A stretch of DNA of 64,000 nt from NCBI GenBank assembly GCA_034770075.1, contig CM068384.1, forward strand, positions 94,018,720-94,082,719. The letters run 5' to 3'. Within the stretch, counting starts at the first letter, position 1. Every line of letters starts with the position of its first letter. Below are positions 33,801-47,061 of this stretch, one piece after another. Source of the stretch: Aralia elata (lineage: Eukaryota; Streptophyta; Magnoliopsida; Apiales; Araliaceae). The position numbers were made by a program, and so were the translations under genes. The notes beneath the pieces are model-generated. The model saw nothing but the letters and a program-made list of their open reading frames with translations, was not told where the DNA came from and ran no database searches.

Positions 33801-35007
33801 AATAAACAATTTATTCTAATTGTTTTACCCTTTATTAAACAACTCCTTTACTACCCATAAACGGTCATAAATATTATTTTTCATTAAATATTACCAAAAT
33901 ACCCCTCAATAGTCATAATATATAATATTAGGAGTATCCAAGCTTAAAAATCACATTTTCCTTATTTATGACATCATTTAACCATTTATTTTCTTTTAAC
34001 CATAACTATAACATTATTATGAAAAATAGCAAATAGGTTCTAAAAATTATTATCCTCTGGATCTGGATAGTATATGGTCCAACAATGATCCACAAATGTT
34101 TCTGGAATTTTAGAAAGTGATTTACTATGTTTAAAGTACTCAAAACCTCCGAATCTTGTTACATTTTGCATAAATCAAGTTTTGCTCAGACAATTCTGAA
34201 ATGTTCAGGGTATACTCTCATAACATGCATAAACATACTGTAAAACTTTCATATGTTTTCAAGCTACACACAGTGAGAAATCCGGGAATGAATATTTAGG
34301 AGTCTTTCACGGTAAAAGCCATTACACAAAACGTACACATCGAAACGTGTTCATTATTTTTGCTACTTGTAGATAACTTCTTAACGTACCTTTGTGATTT
34401 TTCCTAGATTTTTAACAGATCCATAACTGGCCGAAACAACCTTTGAAAAAACGAGGACAGCAAGCTTTTAGGGTTTTAAAGCTTTAAGTTTTATAGCTGG
34501 ACTGTTTTGGGAAAATAGCCCCCAAGGCTTCAAAAATTATTGGATTTATGTTCTACTACTTAGGTTTACTAGCTAACTCATGTACCTAGCACTCCCTTTC
34601 AACGGATCACAAATCCAAGTTGTAGATCTCAAGTTATGGGTGATCCAAGTGAAGAAAATCTAGGGTTTTTACCCTTTAAGAACATAAGTTCCTTTTCTTC
34701 CTTTGAATCTCCATTCTAACACTCAAGAGGATTAGATCTCTACATGAAGCATGAAGATCTAATGATTCTTGAGTCTTAGAACAAAATCTCTCAAAAACTA
34801 TGAAAATAAAACAACGTAAGAAAGAAGGAAATGGTTTAGGGTTTCACCTTGATCTTGTAGCTACTTTCCTTGATCTACCAAAGTATGTGATGAACTTGAG
34901 ATGCATAAACTATGCTAATCTCACTCTCTTTTTCTCTCTAAGCTCTTACTCTCTATACTTGGTGAATAATAAATGAACCAACCCCTACTATCATTGGTGA
35001 GGGGTCC

Positions 35008-35015
35008 TATTTATA
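35008..35015 (-). promoter_or_regulatory. TATA box in Tekay 3' LTR
   Basis: The minus strand reads TATAAATA within CCTATAAATAGGACCCC, about 555 bp from the U3 start. Confidence 0.6.
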
Positions 35016-35570
35016 GGAAAGTAGAGACCATGGGCAAAATAGTCATTAATCATGACTAGGCAAGGGCAATTTGATCACTTCATCAATAATAGGAAGCTTC
35101 CTAGCAACTTCCTCAAGGGTATTTTAATCATTACCCAACTTCTTTTAAGGTTAAAATTGTCTTTTCGCAAAATCTTAATTATCCATTAGTTATTAACCAT
35201 TCTTCATTGGTTATTAGACATTGGTTATTATCTTGCCATAATTACATTGTTTAAACACAATGGTTATTATCCCGCCATAATTATATTGGTTATTAACCAC
35301 TTGGATATACAATGGTTATTGCCCCTTCATAATTACCTTGGTTATTAACCACTTTTGGCCATTTTAGCCATTACACACTAATTCCTACACTTGACTCACA
35401 TATGGTTATTTCTTAACCATAGTTATATCATACCTGCCAACACAAGTATAGACATATCTTATACATCTCCCACCAATTAACCCAAGTTGGTTTAAATAGA
35501 ACACAACGTTAACTCATTAAATTAAATTAGATTTAATTAATAAGGACGTTCAAAATTCACGGGCATTACA

Positions 35571-35587
35571 TCCCTCCCCCCTTATAA
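35571..35587 (-). other. Polypurine tract of Tekay-type element
   Basis: The minus strand reads TTATAAGGGGGGAGGGA directly before the LTR start TGTAATGCCC. The same tract is at 62822-62838. Confidence 0.85.
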
Positions 35588-35618
35588 AAATTCCGTCCTC
35601 GGAATTGCAAAAATAGGG

Positions 35619-38325
35619 TTACTCAAATAAAAACGGATAATTCGCTTTCATTTTCTCTTCGAGTTCCCACGTAGCTTCTTCAACTGCGTGATTCCTCCAG
35701 AGAACTTTGATGGAATGGATGGTCTTGTTTCTCAGCTTCTATTCCTTTCTATCGAGAATCTGGACAGGAACTTCCTCGTACGTTAAGTCCTTCTCGACTT
35801 GGATTGGTTCATAGGAGATAACGTGCTTATAGCCTGGTTTATACGGCCGCAACACTGACACATGAAATACGTTGTGAATGTGCTCAAGTTCAGGAGGTAA
35901 CGCTATCTCGTACGCCGCCTCGCCGATTCACCTCAAAATCTCGAATGGTCCTATGAACCTAGGGCTCAATTTGCCCTTCTTCCCAAACCGGATCTTTCCT
36001 TTCCAAGGAGATACCTTCAAAAATACAAAGCTACCAACTTTAAAGTCCCGCTTCTGACGATGTAAGTCGGCATATTTCTTCTGGCGATCTTGAGCTGCTA
36101 CCAGCCGGTTTCTGATCAGCCGCACGATGTCTGTAGTCTGCTGCACCATTTCTGGTCCCAGCAATCTTCGCTCCCCGACCTCGTCCCAACACATCGGGGT
36201 TCGGCATTTCCTTCCATATAGCGCTTCGTACGGTGGCATGCCGATACTGGCGTGATAGCTATTGTTGTAAGCAGACTCCACCAGTGGCAAATGGTCATCC
36301 CAGCTGCCCTTTAAATCCATCACGACTGCCCGAAGCATATCTTCTAGGGTCTGAATCGTTCACTCGCTCTGGCCGTTGGTTTGAGGATGATACGCTGTAC
36401 TCAACCTCAACTGCATCCCCATTCTTGCCTGCAGACTTTTCCAAAAATTCGACGTGAAGCGCGGATCTCTATCAGATACAATTGATACCGACACTCCATG
36501 TCTTGACACTATCTCTTTCACATAAAGCTTTGCTAATTGCTCCAGATTGTATCGTATCTTGATTGGCAGAAAATGAGCAGACTTGGTTAGACGATCCACG
36601 ATTACCCAGAAAGCGTGTAAACCCTTATGAGTTGGTGGTAGTCCCACCACAAAGTCCATTGTGATGTGCTCCCACTTCCACTCCGGAATCTCTAACGGTT
36701 GAAGTAATTCGCTCGGTCGTTGGTGCTCTGCTTTAATCCGTTGGCACGTCAGACATCGGCTGACGCACTCTGCCACTTCGCGTTTCATATTCGGCCACCA
36801 AAAATTTCGTCGCAAATCCTGGTACATCTTTGTGCTTCCGGGATGTACTGAGTACTTCGTGCCGTGAGCTTCCTGAAGGATTTCTTCCCTCAATTCAAGA
36901 TCTAACGGTACCCAGACTCTCCCTTCAAATCTTAGCAATCCAGTGCTATCAATCTTATACTTAAGCTCCTCGCCTTCGGCAATTTGTTTCTTTATTGAAT
37001 CACAATCCTCATCCTTTTCTTGAGCCTCCTTAATCTGATCCAATAGGGTCGGGCTCGCTGTCACTGTAAATAATTTCCCGTCCGTCTCCATCGGATACTT
37101 AACCTCCAATTCCAAACGTTCGAACTCCTTTATCAACTCTGCCTGAGTTGTGAGCCTCATTAAATTCTCTCTGCCTTTCCTACTCAGGGCATCTGCCACT
37201 ACATTTGCTTTGCCCGGATGGTACAAAATCTCACAGTCGTAATCCTTGATCAATTCTAACCATCGGCACTGCCTCATATTTAGCTCCTTCTGAGTGAAGA
37301 TATATTTCAGACTTTTGTGATCTGTATATATCTCGCACCTCTCCCCATATAAGTAGTGCCTCCAAATCTTCAAGGCGAACACTACTGCTGCTAACTCCAG
37401 ATCATGAGTCGGGTATCCCTTCTCATAGTCCTTTAGCTGACGTGAAGCGTACGCAATGACCTTGCCATGCTGCATTAGTACACAACCAAGACCCTTGTGT
37501 GACGCATAACTGTAAACAACAAAACCTCCAGTGTCGTCCGGTAAAGCCAACACTGGTGCTTGGCTAAGTCTCTTCTTCAGCTCTATGAAACTCTCCTCGC
37601 ACTTCTCCGTCCAAACGAACTTTACCGTCTTTCTGGTTAGATTGGTCAACGGTGATGCTATCTTCGAGAAATCCTGGATGAATCTCCGATAGTATCCCGC
37701 TAACCCTAGGAAACTCCTGATCTCCGTTGGCGTCTTTGGCTGCTCCCAGTTGATAATGGCTTCCACCTTTGCTGGGTTTACTGAAACACCATTCCTGTCA
37801 ATGACGTGTCCTAGAAACTGCACCCTTTGTAACTAAAGTTCACACTTCGAAAACTTCGCGTACAACTTCTCCCTCCTTAATGCTTCCAAAGCAATCCTTA
37901 GATGTTCAGCATGCTCCTCCTCTGTCACTGAATACACCAAGATGTCATCGATGAATACTACCACGAACTTGTCCAAGTATTGCTTGAACACTCTGTTCAT
38001 CATATCCATGAATGCTGCTGGTGCATTTGTCAGTCCAAATGACATAACCAAAACTCGAAATGTCCATAACGAGTTTTGAATGCCGTCTTTGGGATATCCT
38101 CTTGTCTCACCCTTAGTTGATGATAGCCCGTCCTTAAATCAATCTTTGAAAAGTATTTCGCTCCCTTGAGTTGATCGAACAGATCGTCTATCCTAGGCAG
38201 CGGATACTTATTCTTAATCGTAACTTTGTTTAACTCCCTGTAGTCGATACTGAGCCTTAACAATCCATCCTTCTTCTTTACGAACAGAATTGGCGCTCCC
38301 CACGGAGATACACTAGGACGAATAT
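35619..38325 (-). pseudogene. pol (RT, RNase H, integrase, chromodomain), Tekay type
   Basis: In minus order: RT with SVSPWGAPILFVKKKDG, IDYRELNKVTIKNKYPLPR, YFSKIDLRTGYHQLR and catalytic FIDDILVYS (about 37950). RNase H has YSYASHKGLGCVLMQ (D of the usual YSDASH replaced by Y) and TDHKSLKYIFTQKELNMRQ. Integrase has CLTCQRIKAEHQ, WKWEHITMDFVVGLP and AYHPQTNGQSE. The chromodomain-like end is VLWRNHAVEEATWELEEKM, stop TAA at 35619-35621. Breaks: a frameshift near 38040, TAG for Trp near 37830, TGA after NGQSE near 36357, a TGA near 35925 and a TAG near 35740. Protease is absent because of a deletion joining gag to RT at about 38330. It is non-functional. Confidence 0.88.
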
Positions 38326-39138
38326 ACCCTTCTTAGCCTCTCCTCCAGACTTGTTGCCTCCGCAAGATTGGCTATCGATCCCTTTCCTTTTATTCGGGTT
38401 ACTTCCCCCACGACTACCTTCCTTGTGACCATCATGGCTTTTCTGATTTTGGTTGCGCTTTGTCAACGCTTCATTTCCTCCTCGGCAACGATTGCTTCCT
38501 TAAGTAACGTAGGAAATGTGTTGATCTGCAAAACCACAACCTTACTATACTCCCAGGACTTCAACCCTTGTTCAAATCTCTTTGTTTGCCTAGCTCCGGT
38601 GTCCACTTGGTGTGGAGCAAACCTAGCTAGTTCGTTAAACTTCGTTGCGTACTCTGCTACCGACATATCATCTTGCTTCAGTTCCAAGAACTTTATCTCC
38701 ATACTTGCCTGCGTGCTTTCTAGAAAGTAATTTTTCGAAAAACAGCTCCTTAAAACGAGTCCACGCAGTTGTGCCTTCCTCAGCTCGGCTTCTATTCGCC
38801 TTCCACTAGTAATTTGACTCACCCTTCCTCATGAAAGTGGCAAACAAAGTCTTCTGTTCCTCGGTCACTCTTGCGACCTTGAAAACTTTCTCCATTTCTT
38901 CTACCCATGTCTGGGCTTCACTCGGATCCCTATTCCCATGAAACTCCAGGGGTCCTAGTAATTTGAAACCGGTAAAGTTCGTCTTGTGACTTCATGGCCG
39001 AACAACCGTAATGGCTGGTCTGCCTTGCATCGTTTCCTCTAACAAGTTCGCAAAGGTCCTCTTGGGGTCAGTCTGACCCTCCTCGTTATTCACTGACTCT
39101 TCCACCCTCGTGTATCGGGGTTGTCTCCTTGACGGCAT
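38326..39138 (-). pseudogene. gag of Tekay-type element, 3' end deleted
   Basis: The start ATG at 39138 (minus) gives MPSRRQPRYTRVEESVNN. The capsid part, in another frame, has RSCFSKNYFLESTQASMEI, KFLELKQDDMSVAEYATKF and FARFAPHQVDT matched in the copies at 49229-53442. After a lysine/glycine-rich stretch (SQSCGGNKSGGEAKKG) the frame runs straight into RT. The zinc knuckles and protease present in the relative at 51600-52600 are missing, about 1.0 kb. Frame breaks occur near 38990 and 38825. Confidence 0.8.
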
Positions 39139-40510
39139 TGTTAGTTCTAAACAAAACCTTACATAAATCCTTCTTGTTTTACACATCGTGCAAAATTCTA
39201 CTGATGTTATCATTTAAGAGTCAAAGCACAAATCGATCACAATCAATCATGTAATAATAATACCACATTTATATTCATACACCCCTTAGTGTGTCAAACA
39301 CTTATAATTTCGGCATATTCCTATAAATGTTAACTATCCCATTAAGACACAAAAGATGGGATTAATAAGAACTGCATTCCCCTAGATCTGAAAAGTGGGG
39401 ATGTATCATCATCATATCAACTCAAGGCACCTTTAATAAATACTAAGAAGCTCATCTTAGTACTTCGTACTACTTACATCATATAGCATTCCTGATATCC
39501 ACTTATCCCTTTGTTACTAACAACAAGACGGGATTCACATAACTACTCCACAACTTACACAAAGTTGGGACTTACAACAGATATACTGCTAGCTGTACAA
39601 AAACTGAGATTCACATTTCTTACATGCATAGATATACTAGTACATATACATTGACCACTATTCTTCATTCGTTACGACTCACAAAGGTCTTATAACTCTC
39701 GGACTTAACCTTTCTTTCTTTCATTTCCTCTTTCTATTCCTTATATCGGGCTCCAATTGATCCTCCTTAGGGATTTCTATTATCTCATCATTCAGTTCCA
39801 TCTCTAGATACTTTTTCCATATCAGACACTAAATCTACCCTTGGTTCATTTCTTATAATCTCTCCGTTGTCTCTCCTTTTTAATTATCAAAACAATCTAA
39901 ATTGCTATCAGTCATCTCTTAATTTTTTTTTTTGCATATAAATCATTCATCTCAATACTCTCAACTTTTGCTTAACAACTCTATATGAGTTCATTACTTT
40001 TGTCTCACCTGGCATTCCACCATAAAGCTTAATAACTTAACTAACACTTCAAAATATCGATATATTCATTATTTATCGAATCAATCATTTCTTTCTTGCA
40101 AACCTTAACCTAAAAGATTCTAAGGTACCCTCTTTTCATCACAAAGAAACTCCATACAACATCACTCCAATATCTTATCTAATGAATAGCCACAAAAATT
40201 GATCAATAGCTACAGAATTGATCAATAGCATCAAATGATTAATCTAATTACCTCGAATATCTATTACTCCAATTTACAATGGATCGTCCATACTTAATGG
40301 TCTTCACTTTACCATATTATCTCATTAATACACATTCCTCAAATTATCCATAAGCTTAATAACACCAACGTATGATCCAAATCCTCAATTTTAAGATCAT
40401 AATAAATTTATACCCAAAAATAACTCTATATGAGTTCTATCCCCTTCTATTCCTCTACATTCTCTCAGGTTATATCTCAAGGACTCTTTCTCCTAAGGGT
40501 TATAACCTAT
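39139..40510 (-). other. Leader of Tekay-type element
   Basis: This is 1.37 kb between primer site and gag. No open frame comparable to the extra ORF of the other two Tekay copies survives. It is AT-rich, with a purine-rich acidic-codon stretch near 39700-39850 that might be a remnant, but this is too degraded to claim. Confidence 0.5.
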
Positions 40511-40523
40511 AGCTTTGATACCA
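40511..40523 (-). other. Primer binding site, tRNA-Met
   Basis: The minus strand reads TGGTATCAAAGCT, one mismatch to the tRNA-iMet complement, 3 bp from the LTR. Confidence 0.88.
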
Positions 40524-40526
40524 ACC

Positions 40527-43500
40527 TGTGACACCCCCAAATTCGGGTTTCCTAACCTCGAATTCGGTGTTCACGATACTCAACAACAAACATACTTTCT
40601 AACTAAATGCGGAATAATAATCATACAATGTCTATCGAAATAGTAATAACGTCTTACAATCATGGTCCCAAGGTTCTTTAACCTTAACTTAAAAACATAC
40701 CCTTAATACAATAAGAGTTCACATAACCAAATAACATTTTTAGATAACTAATACATAAGCCCTATCAGGCAAACTATTCTTGCACCTTCCCTTTTCCTTT
40801 GTCCCCTTTTGACGTTTCTGCCTTAGCTGAAATAAAAATCATGATATAGCAAGGGTAAGCAACTAGTTTGCTTAGCAAGTTTACACACAAGGGAGATATA
40901 TCATGAATAGAAGGAAGTTTCGCTTTCAATGTTCAACGACAGTATGAAATTTGAAGAAACATGAATTAATAGTCAACAATTGAATATTCGAATAATTGAA
41001 TGACAATTACTGAGTGGTTGGAAATAACCATAGACATTTGCCAAAGTTCTCAGCATTTAAACTGGACCTCTTAAAAAGTTTTGGTAATCAAGGGGATCAA
41101 CCTTTCATACCCCGTGATTTATGCATAAACACTTAATAAACCAGCATTGATATCATGCCTTGATCAAATTTATCCTTTTCTCAGCCAAGAGTTCTTACTA
41201 TAGCAAATTAATAAGAACAGCGTTTAAAATACATTTGATTTCACAAATTTAGACATGCTTGATCTAACTGATACAAATAGCATAGATCTATCTCATAAAT
41301 AGTTCATGCTTGAAAGAACTTTAATCTAATTTACAATTCAATAACAATAGAATATGAATTCAATTGCACAAGGTGCGAATCTCAATAACCAGTATAGATG
41401 TGAATAATCAACAATAATTATTCACTAACATGCTTCAAAAATCATAACTCGAGTTTGAGTTAGGGAACTTGCCTGTCTGCTCAGCTACAAATAATCTAGC
41501 TTTAACTAATTAGCCTTGAAGAACCTAACATTGATAATGTCGATCTATCAATTAGTACTGCGTAGTTGTATATCGACACGCTTACTTATGCTATTTATTT
41601 AACAATTAAGCCAATCACATAGCACACATAAGCAAATAGACTATCGTAAATCCTATAAGACACTTAATATTATCAATCCTGATAATATTTAATTCACCTC
41701 TTGGTATTATTAGTCCACTAATAACACTTTTATTCGTTTACTAATGTTATTAACATCTTAATAATATTTTAATCATCCAATAATACTTTAATCTAATATT
41801 ATTAATCTCTTAATAATATTTTAATTCTCATATCATTAATAATATTTTAATCTAATATTATTAGCCATTTTAATAATATCTTAATCATTTATTAATACTT
41901 AAAATAAATATTATTACCCATTCAATAATATTTTCATAAAGTTTTAATCTTAATATTTCTTTGTTTACTTAAAAATATCAAATTCTTATATTACAAATAT
42001 CATAGTAATATTTTAATAAGTTATTAGGCGAATAAATAATTTATTCTAATTATTTTACCCTTTATTAAACAACTCCTTTACTACCCATAAAAGGTCATAA
42101 ATATTATTTTTCATTACATATTACCAAAATACCCCTCAATAGTCATAATATATAATATTAGGAGTATCCAAGCTTAAAAATCACATTTTTCTTATTTATG
42201 ACATCATTTAACCATTTATTTTCTTTTAACCATAACTATAACATTATTATGAAAAATAGCAAATAGGTTCAAAAAATTATTATTCTCTGGATCTGGATAG
42301 TATATGGTCCAACAATGATCCACAAATGTTTCTGGAATTTTAGAAAGTGATTTACTATTTTTAAAGTACTCAAAACCTCCGAATCTTGTCACATTTTTCA
42401 TAAATCAAGTTTTGCTCAGAAAATTCTGAAATTTTTCGGGTACACTCTCATAACATGCATAAACATACTGTAAAAATTTCATATAATTTCAAGCTACACA
42501 CAGTGAGAAATCCGGGTATGAATAATTAGGAGTCCTTCACGGTAAAAGCCATTACACAAAACGTACACATCGAAACGTGTTCATTCTTTTTGTTACTTGT
42601 AGATAACTTCTTAAGGTACCTCTGTGAGTTTTCCTAGATTTTTAACAGATCCATAACTGGCCGAAACAACCTTTGAAAAAACGAGGATAGCAAGCTTTTA
42701 GGGTTTTAAAGCTTTAAGTTTTATAGCTGGACTATTTTGGGAAAATAGCCCCCAAGGCTTCAAAAATTATTGTATTTTTGTTTTACCACTTGGTTTTACT
42801 ATCTAACTCATGTACCTAGCACCCCCTTTCAACGGATCACAAATCCAAGTTGTAGATCTCAAGTTATGGGTGATCCAAGTGAAGAAAATCTAGGGTTTTT
42901 ACCCTTTAAGAACATAAGTTCCTTTTCTTCCTTTGAATCTCCATTCTAACACTCAAGAGGATTAGATCTCTACATGAAGCATGAAGATCTAATGATTCTT
43001 GAGTCTTAGAAGAAAATCTCTCAAAAACTATGAAAATAAAACAAAGTAAGAAAGAAGGAAATGGTTTAGGGTTTCACCTTGATCTTGTAGCTACTCTCCT
43101 TGATCTACCAAAGTATGTGATGAACTTGAGATGCATGAACTATGCTAATCTCACTCTCTTTTTCTCTCTAAGCTCTTACTCTCTATACTTGGTGAATAAT
43201 AAATGAACCAACCCCTACTATCATTGGTGAGGGGTCCTATTTATAGGAAAGTAGAGACCATGGGCAAAATAGTCATTAATCATGACTAGGCAAGGGCAAT
43301 TTGATCACTTCATCAATAATAGGAAGCTTCCTAACAACTTCCTCAAGGGTATTTTAATCATTACCCAACTTCTTTTAAGGTTAAAATAGTCTTTTCGCAA
43401 AAACTTAATTATCCATTAGTTATTAACCATTCTTCATTAGTTATTAGACATTGGTTATTATCTTGCCATAATTACATTGTTTAAACACAATGGTTATTAT

Positions 43501-43800
43501 CCCGCCATAATTACATTGGTTATTAACCACTTGGATATACAATGATTATTGCCCCTTCATAATTACCTTGGTTATTAACCACTCTTGGCCATTTTAGCTA
43601 TTACACACCAATTCCTACACTTGACTCACATATGGTTATTTCTTAACCATAGTTATATCATACCTGCCAACACAAGTATAGACACATCTTATACATCTCC
43701 CACCAATTAACCCAAGTTGGTTTAAATAGAACACAACGTTAACTCATTAAATTAAATTAGATTTAATTAATAAGGACGTTCAAAATTCACGGGCATTACA
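40527..43800 (-). repeat. 5' LTR of Tekay-type element
   Basis: This is 3274 bp, pairing with 32292-35570. The TATA is at 43238-43245 on the minus strand and the TAATATT tract at about 41660-42010. The frame at 42216-42401 is AT-rich LTR, not a gene. Confidence 0.93.
43238..43245 (-). promoter_or_regulatory. TATA box of Tekay 5' LTR promoter
   Basis: TATAAATA on the minus strand lies within CCTATAAATAGG, the likely transcription signal for the element. Confidence 0.6.
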
Positions 43801-45146
43801 GTAATCTATAAATTAGTGATGGTTTATGGTGGTATTTTGAAAAACGAAAACAATGCAATTGGTATGAATCGATTTGGTTGATTATCGAATTTGCGGTGAT
43901 TGATTTCGCTAAGCATGTCAAAATGGTTAAAAATAGTATGAACTTTCGTTTTAAGTTTTTAAATTAGTTGCTTGTGTGACCTGTGTTGTTAGAATCATGT
44001 TATACATGCTTGGTTTTGATTCTATAAAGTTTAAAACATCTGGGTTTGATTAATTTGTCGTGTGGGTGATGAAGTTGGTTGTTTTTGGCCTTAGAACTAT
44101 GCTGCTCACGAATTGCAGAATCTGGTTCTGAGTCTTAGCGCAGCTGCGCCGGTTCCAAGGGTATGAACAGCGCAGCTGCGCCTTCATGAGTAGCTGCACC
44201 AGTTTCCAATGTTAATGCAGCGCAGCTGCGCTGCTGTGCAGTCTGACCAGTAATGAGTATTTAAGTATAGGATCTTTGGTATATTGTTATAATCTCATTG
44301 AATGATTATAGTAAGTGTAATGCATGTTATAAGACTTGAAAATAGATTGTAATCACATAGATGGCGAGAATAAGTTATAAATTAGTAAGTAATGCAAGAT
44401 GTTAACTTGTTATTCACGTGAGTTGGAATGCTAAAGCCTATGTGATAAATATATATGTAGGAGCTCGAAAAACGAAAAATATAATTGTGTAGCAAGCGCA
44501 CGAGGCAAGTTTCTTAACCCTACTTTTAAATTGAGCAAGTTCCTAACCCTAATCACTCGATATTCGTTGAATGCAAGTTCTAAACTCAACTTCCATATTG
44601 TACAAGTTCTCAAAGCTTGCTTCTTTATTTCAAATGAAGTTTTCCTAGATTGTTCAAAGTTGATAAACTCTAAACAAGTTCTTAATATTTTTGAAGACAC
44701 TATCTCGATATGAAATGTTCATTCAATTATGGTTCACTGTTGTTCAATTCTTGATCAATAGATGTTATTGTACAATCTTATATTGTTCTATTAAACTCGT
44801 TAATGACTTGTGAAACTTTTTAATTCGACTAGTCCATAGTTGATGAATGTTCTAAAGACTTGGGAATTTCTTCGAAGTTAATTCAAACCAAACTTTCTTT
44901 GGTGCGGACTTTAATGTCAATGCTGAGATGAACAACCCTGTTATAGGGGATTATATTACGCAGTAGAGCTAAAATGTTTGTGCACAATACATTGTACAAA
45001 AGGCTGATCCCCCGGAGTACGAGACGATAGTCCTATAGTCTATTAAACTGTTAAAGGTTACAGTAAAGATACTAGTTAACCTAAAGATATAGTTCGTAGT
45101 CTTATGACCCTCAGATGTACTTATTTTCTAGATTTAAATCAAAACC
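43801..45146 (+). mobile_element. Tekay-type 5' LTR, second piece
   Basis: This continues 31926-32291 and closely matches 57885-59210. It holds the GC-rich cluster 44137-44232 and a run of GCAAGTT...AACCCTA repeats at 44500-44690. It is interrupted at 45146 by a Tat-like solo LTR. Confidence 0.82.
44137..44232. repeat. GC-rich palindromic motif cluster
   Basis: Units of AGCGCAGCTGCGC, a perfect dyad, spaced about 30 bp. Decayed counterparts lie at 58222-58322. Confidence 0.75.
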
Positions 45147-47061
45147 TGTTGTACGATTAATATAACGACAATTACGCGCAAGCGTGGTCAACAAGTAATA
45201 AAGAGTAAGTAAAGTATCGATCCCACGAGGAATTATTACTAGTCTTTTCCAAGTATTAACCTTTTATCATCTCAATCTTATTTAAACAAATGGTGATTGT
45301 TTTTGTTGTTTTGCATTAATAAAGATAACAATTAATCCAAGAACTATAGAAAGCATTAAGATAATGAAATTAAATATTAACAAGTCTAAGATCACAATTT
45401 CCCCCAACACGTCATTTAAATATCCTAACTCTCTCTTTTCAACTAGTTAAATCATAAGAATTGTTATCCGAGAAATCACAAGTATATACAAGCCTCTCTC
45501 GATGGTCAAATACGTATTCCCCATTACGGTGTATAGATATATCTCTATTCTACACACTAGCAAGATTCTCATATCAAGAACAATTCGTAAGGTGTATGTC
45601 ACAAAACCTCATTAACTACTCCATCAATTACCAACTTTCGCAGTAGAAATCATTAAGCAAGGATTCTCAAATGGATACATGTGACATTTAGGTATATGTC
45701 TATCCTAAATACAATCAAATTATCTATTCATGAGGGTAATAAATAAAACACACGTCACTTAATTTCATAAATTACCCATAGGAATATCTAATTTTCACAT
45801 GATATCGTAATAAGGTCTCAACCTATACTTCCTCTCTCAATTCCATATAAGTTCACAAGGTAATTACTAGCTAGGTAATTAATATATAAAGCACAAATTA
45901 TGATATCCAATCACAAATAATTAACCAACATCAAAGAGAGAACATTCAATTCAAACTATGTATTGGGTTCCATTGACATCTTAGTAAATTAGTTCTAGTT
46001 CATGGTAACTATATAAAACATCATATTCGATCTATTCATCATGATGGAATTACAAATTAAGAAGGAAATACAAGAGATAGAATGATAAACCCCTTTGTGG
46101 AGATATTCAATTGTTGCTTAATGGTTTAATGCTTCTTCTCTAGCTTTCCCTCAAGAATTGATATTCCTTGCCTTACTTGCTCCTTGGAAATTGCTAGAAA
46201 ATCCTTGTATTGCAGCCCATTTCCTTCTTGATGATGTATTTTGTAGCTTCCCTCTCACTAGATTTGATGTTCGAATGAGTTAGAATGAGTTAGAATGAGT
46301 TGGTATATGTTAGAATGCTTGTTCCAGCCGCCCCTTGGATGTTATAAGAGATGGGTGTATGAAACCCTAGCTTAGACCCGAGTTTTTGGTCCAAAAATTG
46401 CAAAATCTACTGCATCCCGCGATGAGCTCGCCCCGGCGCCAAAAATGGCCTGGGGAGCTCGCCCCGGCGTGCTCGCGTCTGTAGCCAAAATCAATTTTGA
46501 CGTCTGTTGGTAAAATAGCCATAACTTCTTCGTCCGAACTCGGATTAAGGCGATTAAGTAGGCTATGGAAAGCTAAGAAGTAGCTCTACAACATTCCTAA
46601 CTGGAGCTCATCAAGATAATGGGCCGGAGAAATGCGTAAATTGGCCTGGAAGCAGCTGCTGTGCAAAATGTATGCAAAATTCGATGGTAAAATAACCATA
46701 ACTCTCTCATACGAACTTCAAATGGGATGATTCCAGATGTTCTAGAAATCTGAGATGAAGATCTACAACGTTCGTTCTTTGAGTTTTGAGAGATTCGGAT
46801 TGCATCATGGGTCAAATTGAGAAACAAGCAACTGAAATGCCAAATTCGAGCAAAAAACGCAACGATCCAAGGGGCCTTTATTTCAATTCCTACAAAACAA
46901 AGTAAAAACACATAAAAGCACACAAAAACATATAAAAGTAATACAAAACTACATTACACAACAATAAGATGTAAACACATAAAACCAAACAAAATGACTA
47001 AGGATTTACAAATTATCAAGCTCAAAAGCACTTAATTTGTGTGTATAAAACACACTTATCA
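45147..47061 (-). mobile_element. Tat-like solo LTR
   Basis: This is 1915 bp. On the minus strand it starts TGATAAGTGTGTTTTATACA and ends ATCGTACAACA. A perfect 5 bp duplication AAACC lies at 45142-45146 and 47062-47066. The end block (CTCGTGGGATCGATACT, TATTACTTGTTGACCACGC, CTTGCGCGTAA) parallels the end of the Tat-like LTR at 20230-20311. No primer site adjoins it. Two GC-rich units (GAGCTCGCCCCGGCG) lie at 46425-46476. The frame 46597-46923 is LTR. Confidence 0.85.

Larger units (their letters stand above)
32292..35570 (-). repeat. 3' LTR of Tekay-type element
   Basis: It runs TGTGACACCC...GGGCATTACA, 3279 bp. A minus-strand TATA lies at 35008-35015 and a TAATATTA-rich stretch at 33420-33800. 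Unlike most relatives, it has no obvious GC-rich motif cluster. Confidence 0.93.
32292..43800 (-). mobile_element. Tekay-type chromovirus, complete ends, internally deleted
   Basis: Two long LTRs (32292-35570 and 40527-43800, about 3.28 kb each, differing by roughly 2-3% by eye) enclose a minus-strand gag-pol. A tRNA-Met primer site lies at 40511-40523 and a polypurine tract at 35571-35587. Long LTRs and a chromodomain after integrase mark the Tekay/Del clade. The zinc knuckle and protease are deleted, and several stops interrupt the rest. No target duplication is seen (left flank TCATA, right flank GTAAT). The homologous unoccupied site is at about 57884. Confidence 0.9.

Noticed and set aside
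39139..40510. Remnant of the extra coiled-coil ORF in the third Tekay element
   Set aside because: A purine-rich stretch near 39700-39850 hints at acidic codons, but no frame or conserved motif could be followed.
45147..47061. A Helitron or DNA transposon insertion
   Set aside because: A 5 bp duplication, TG...CA ends and end blocks shared with the Tat-like LTR fit a solo LTR better.
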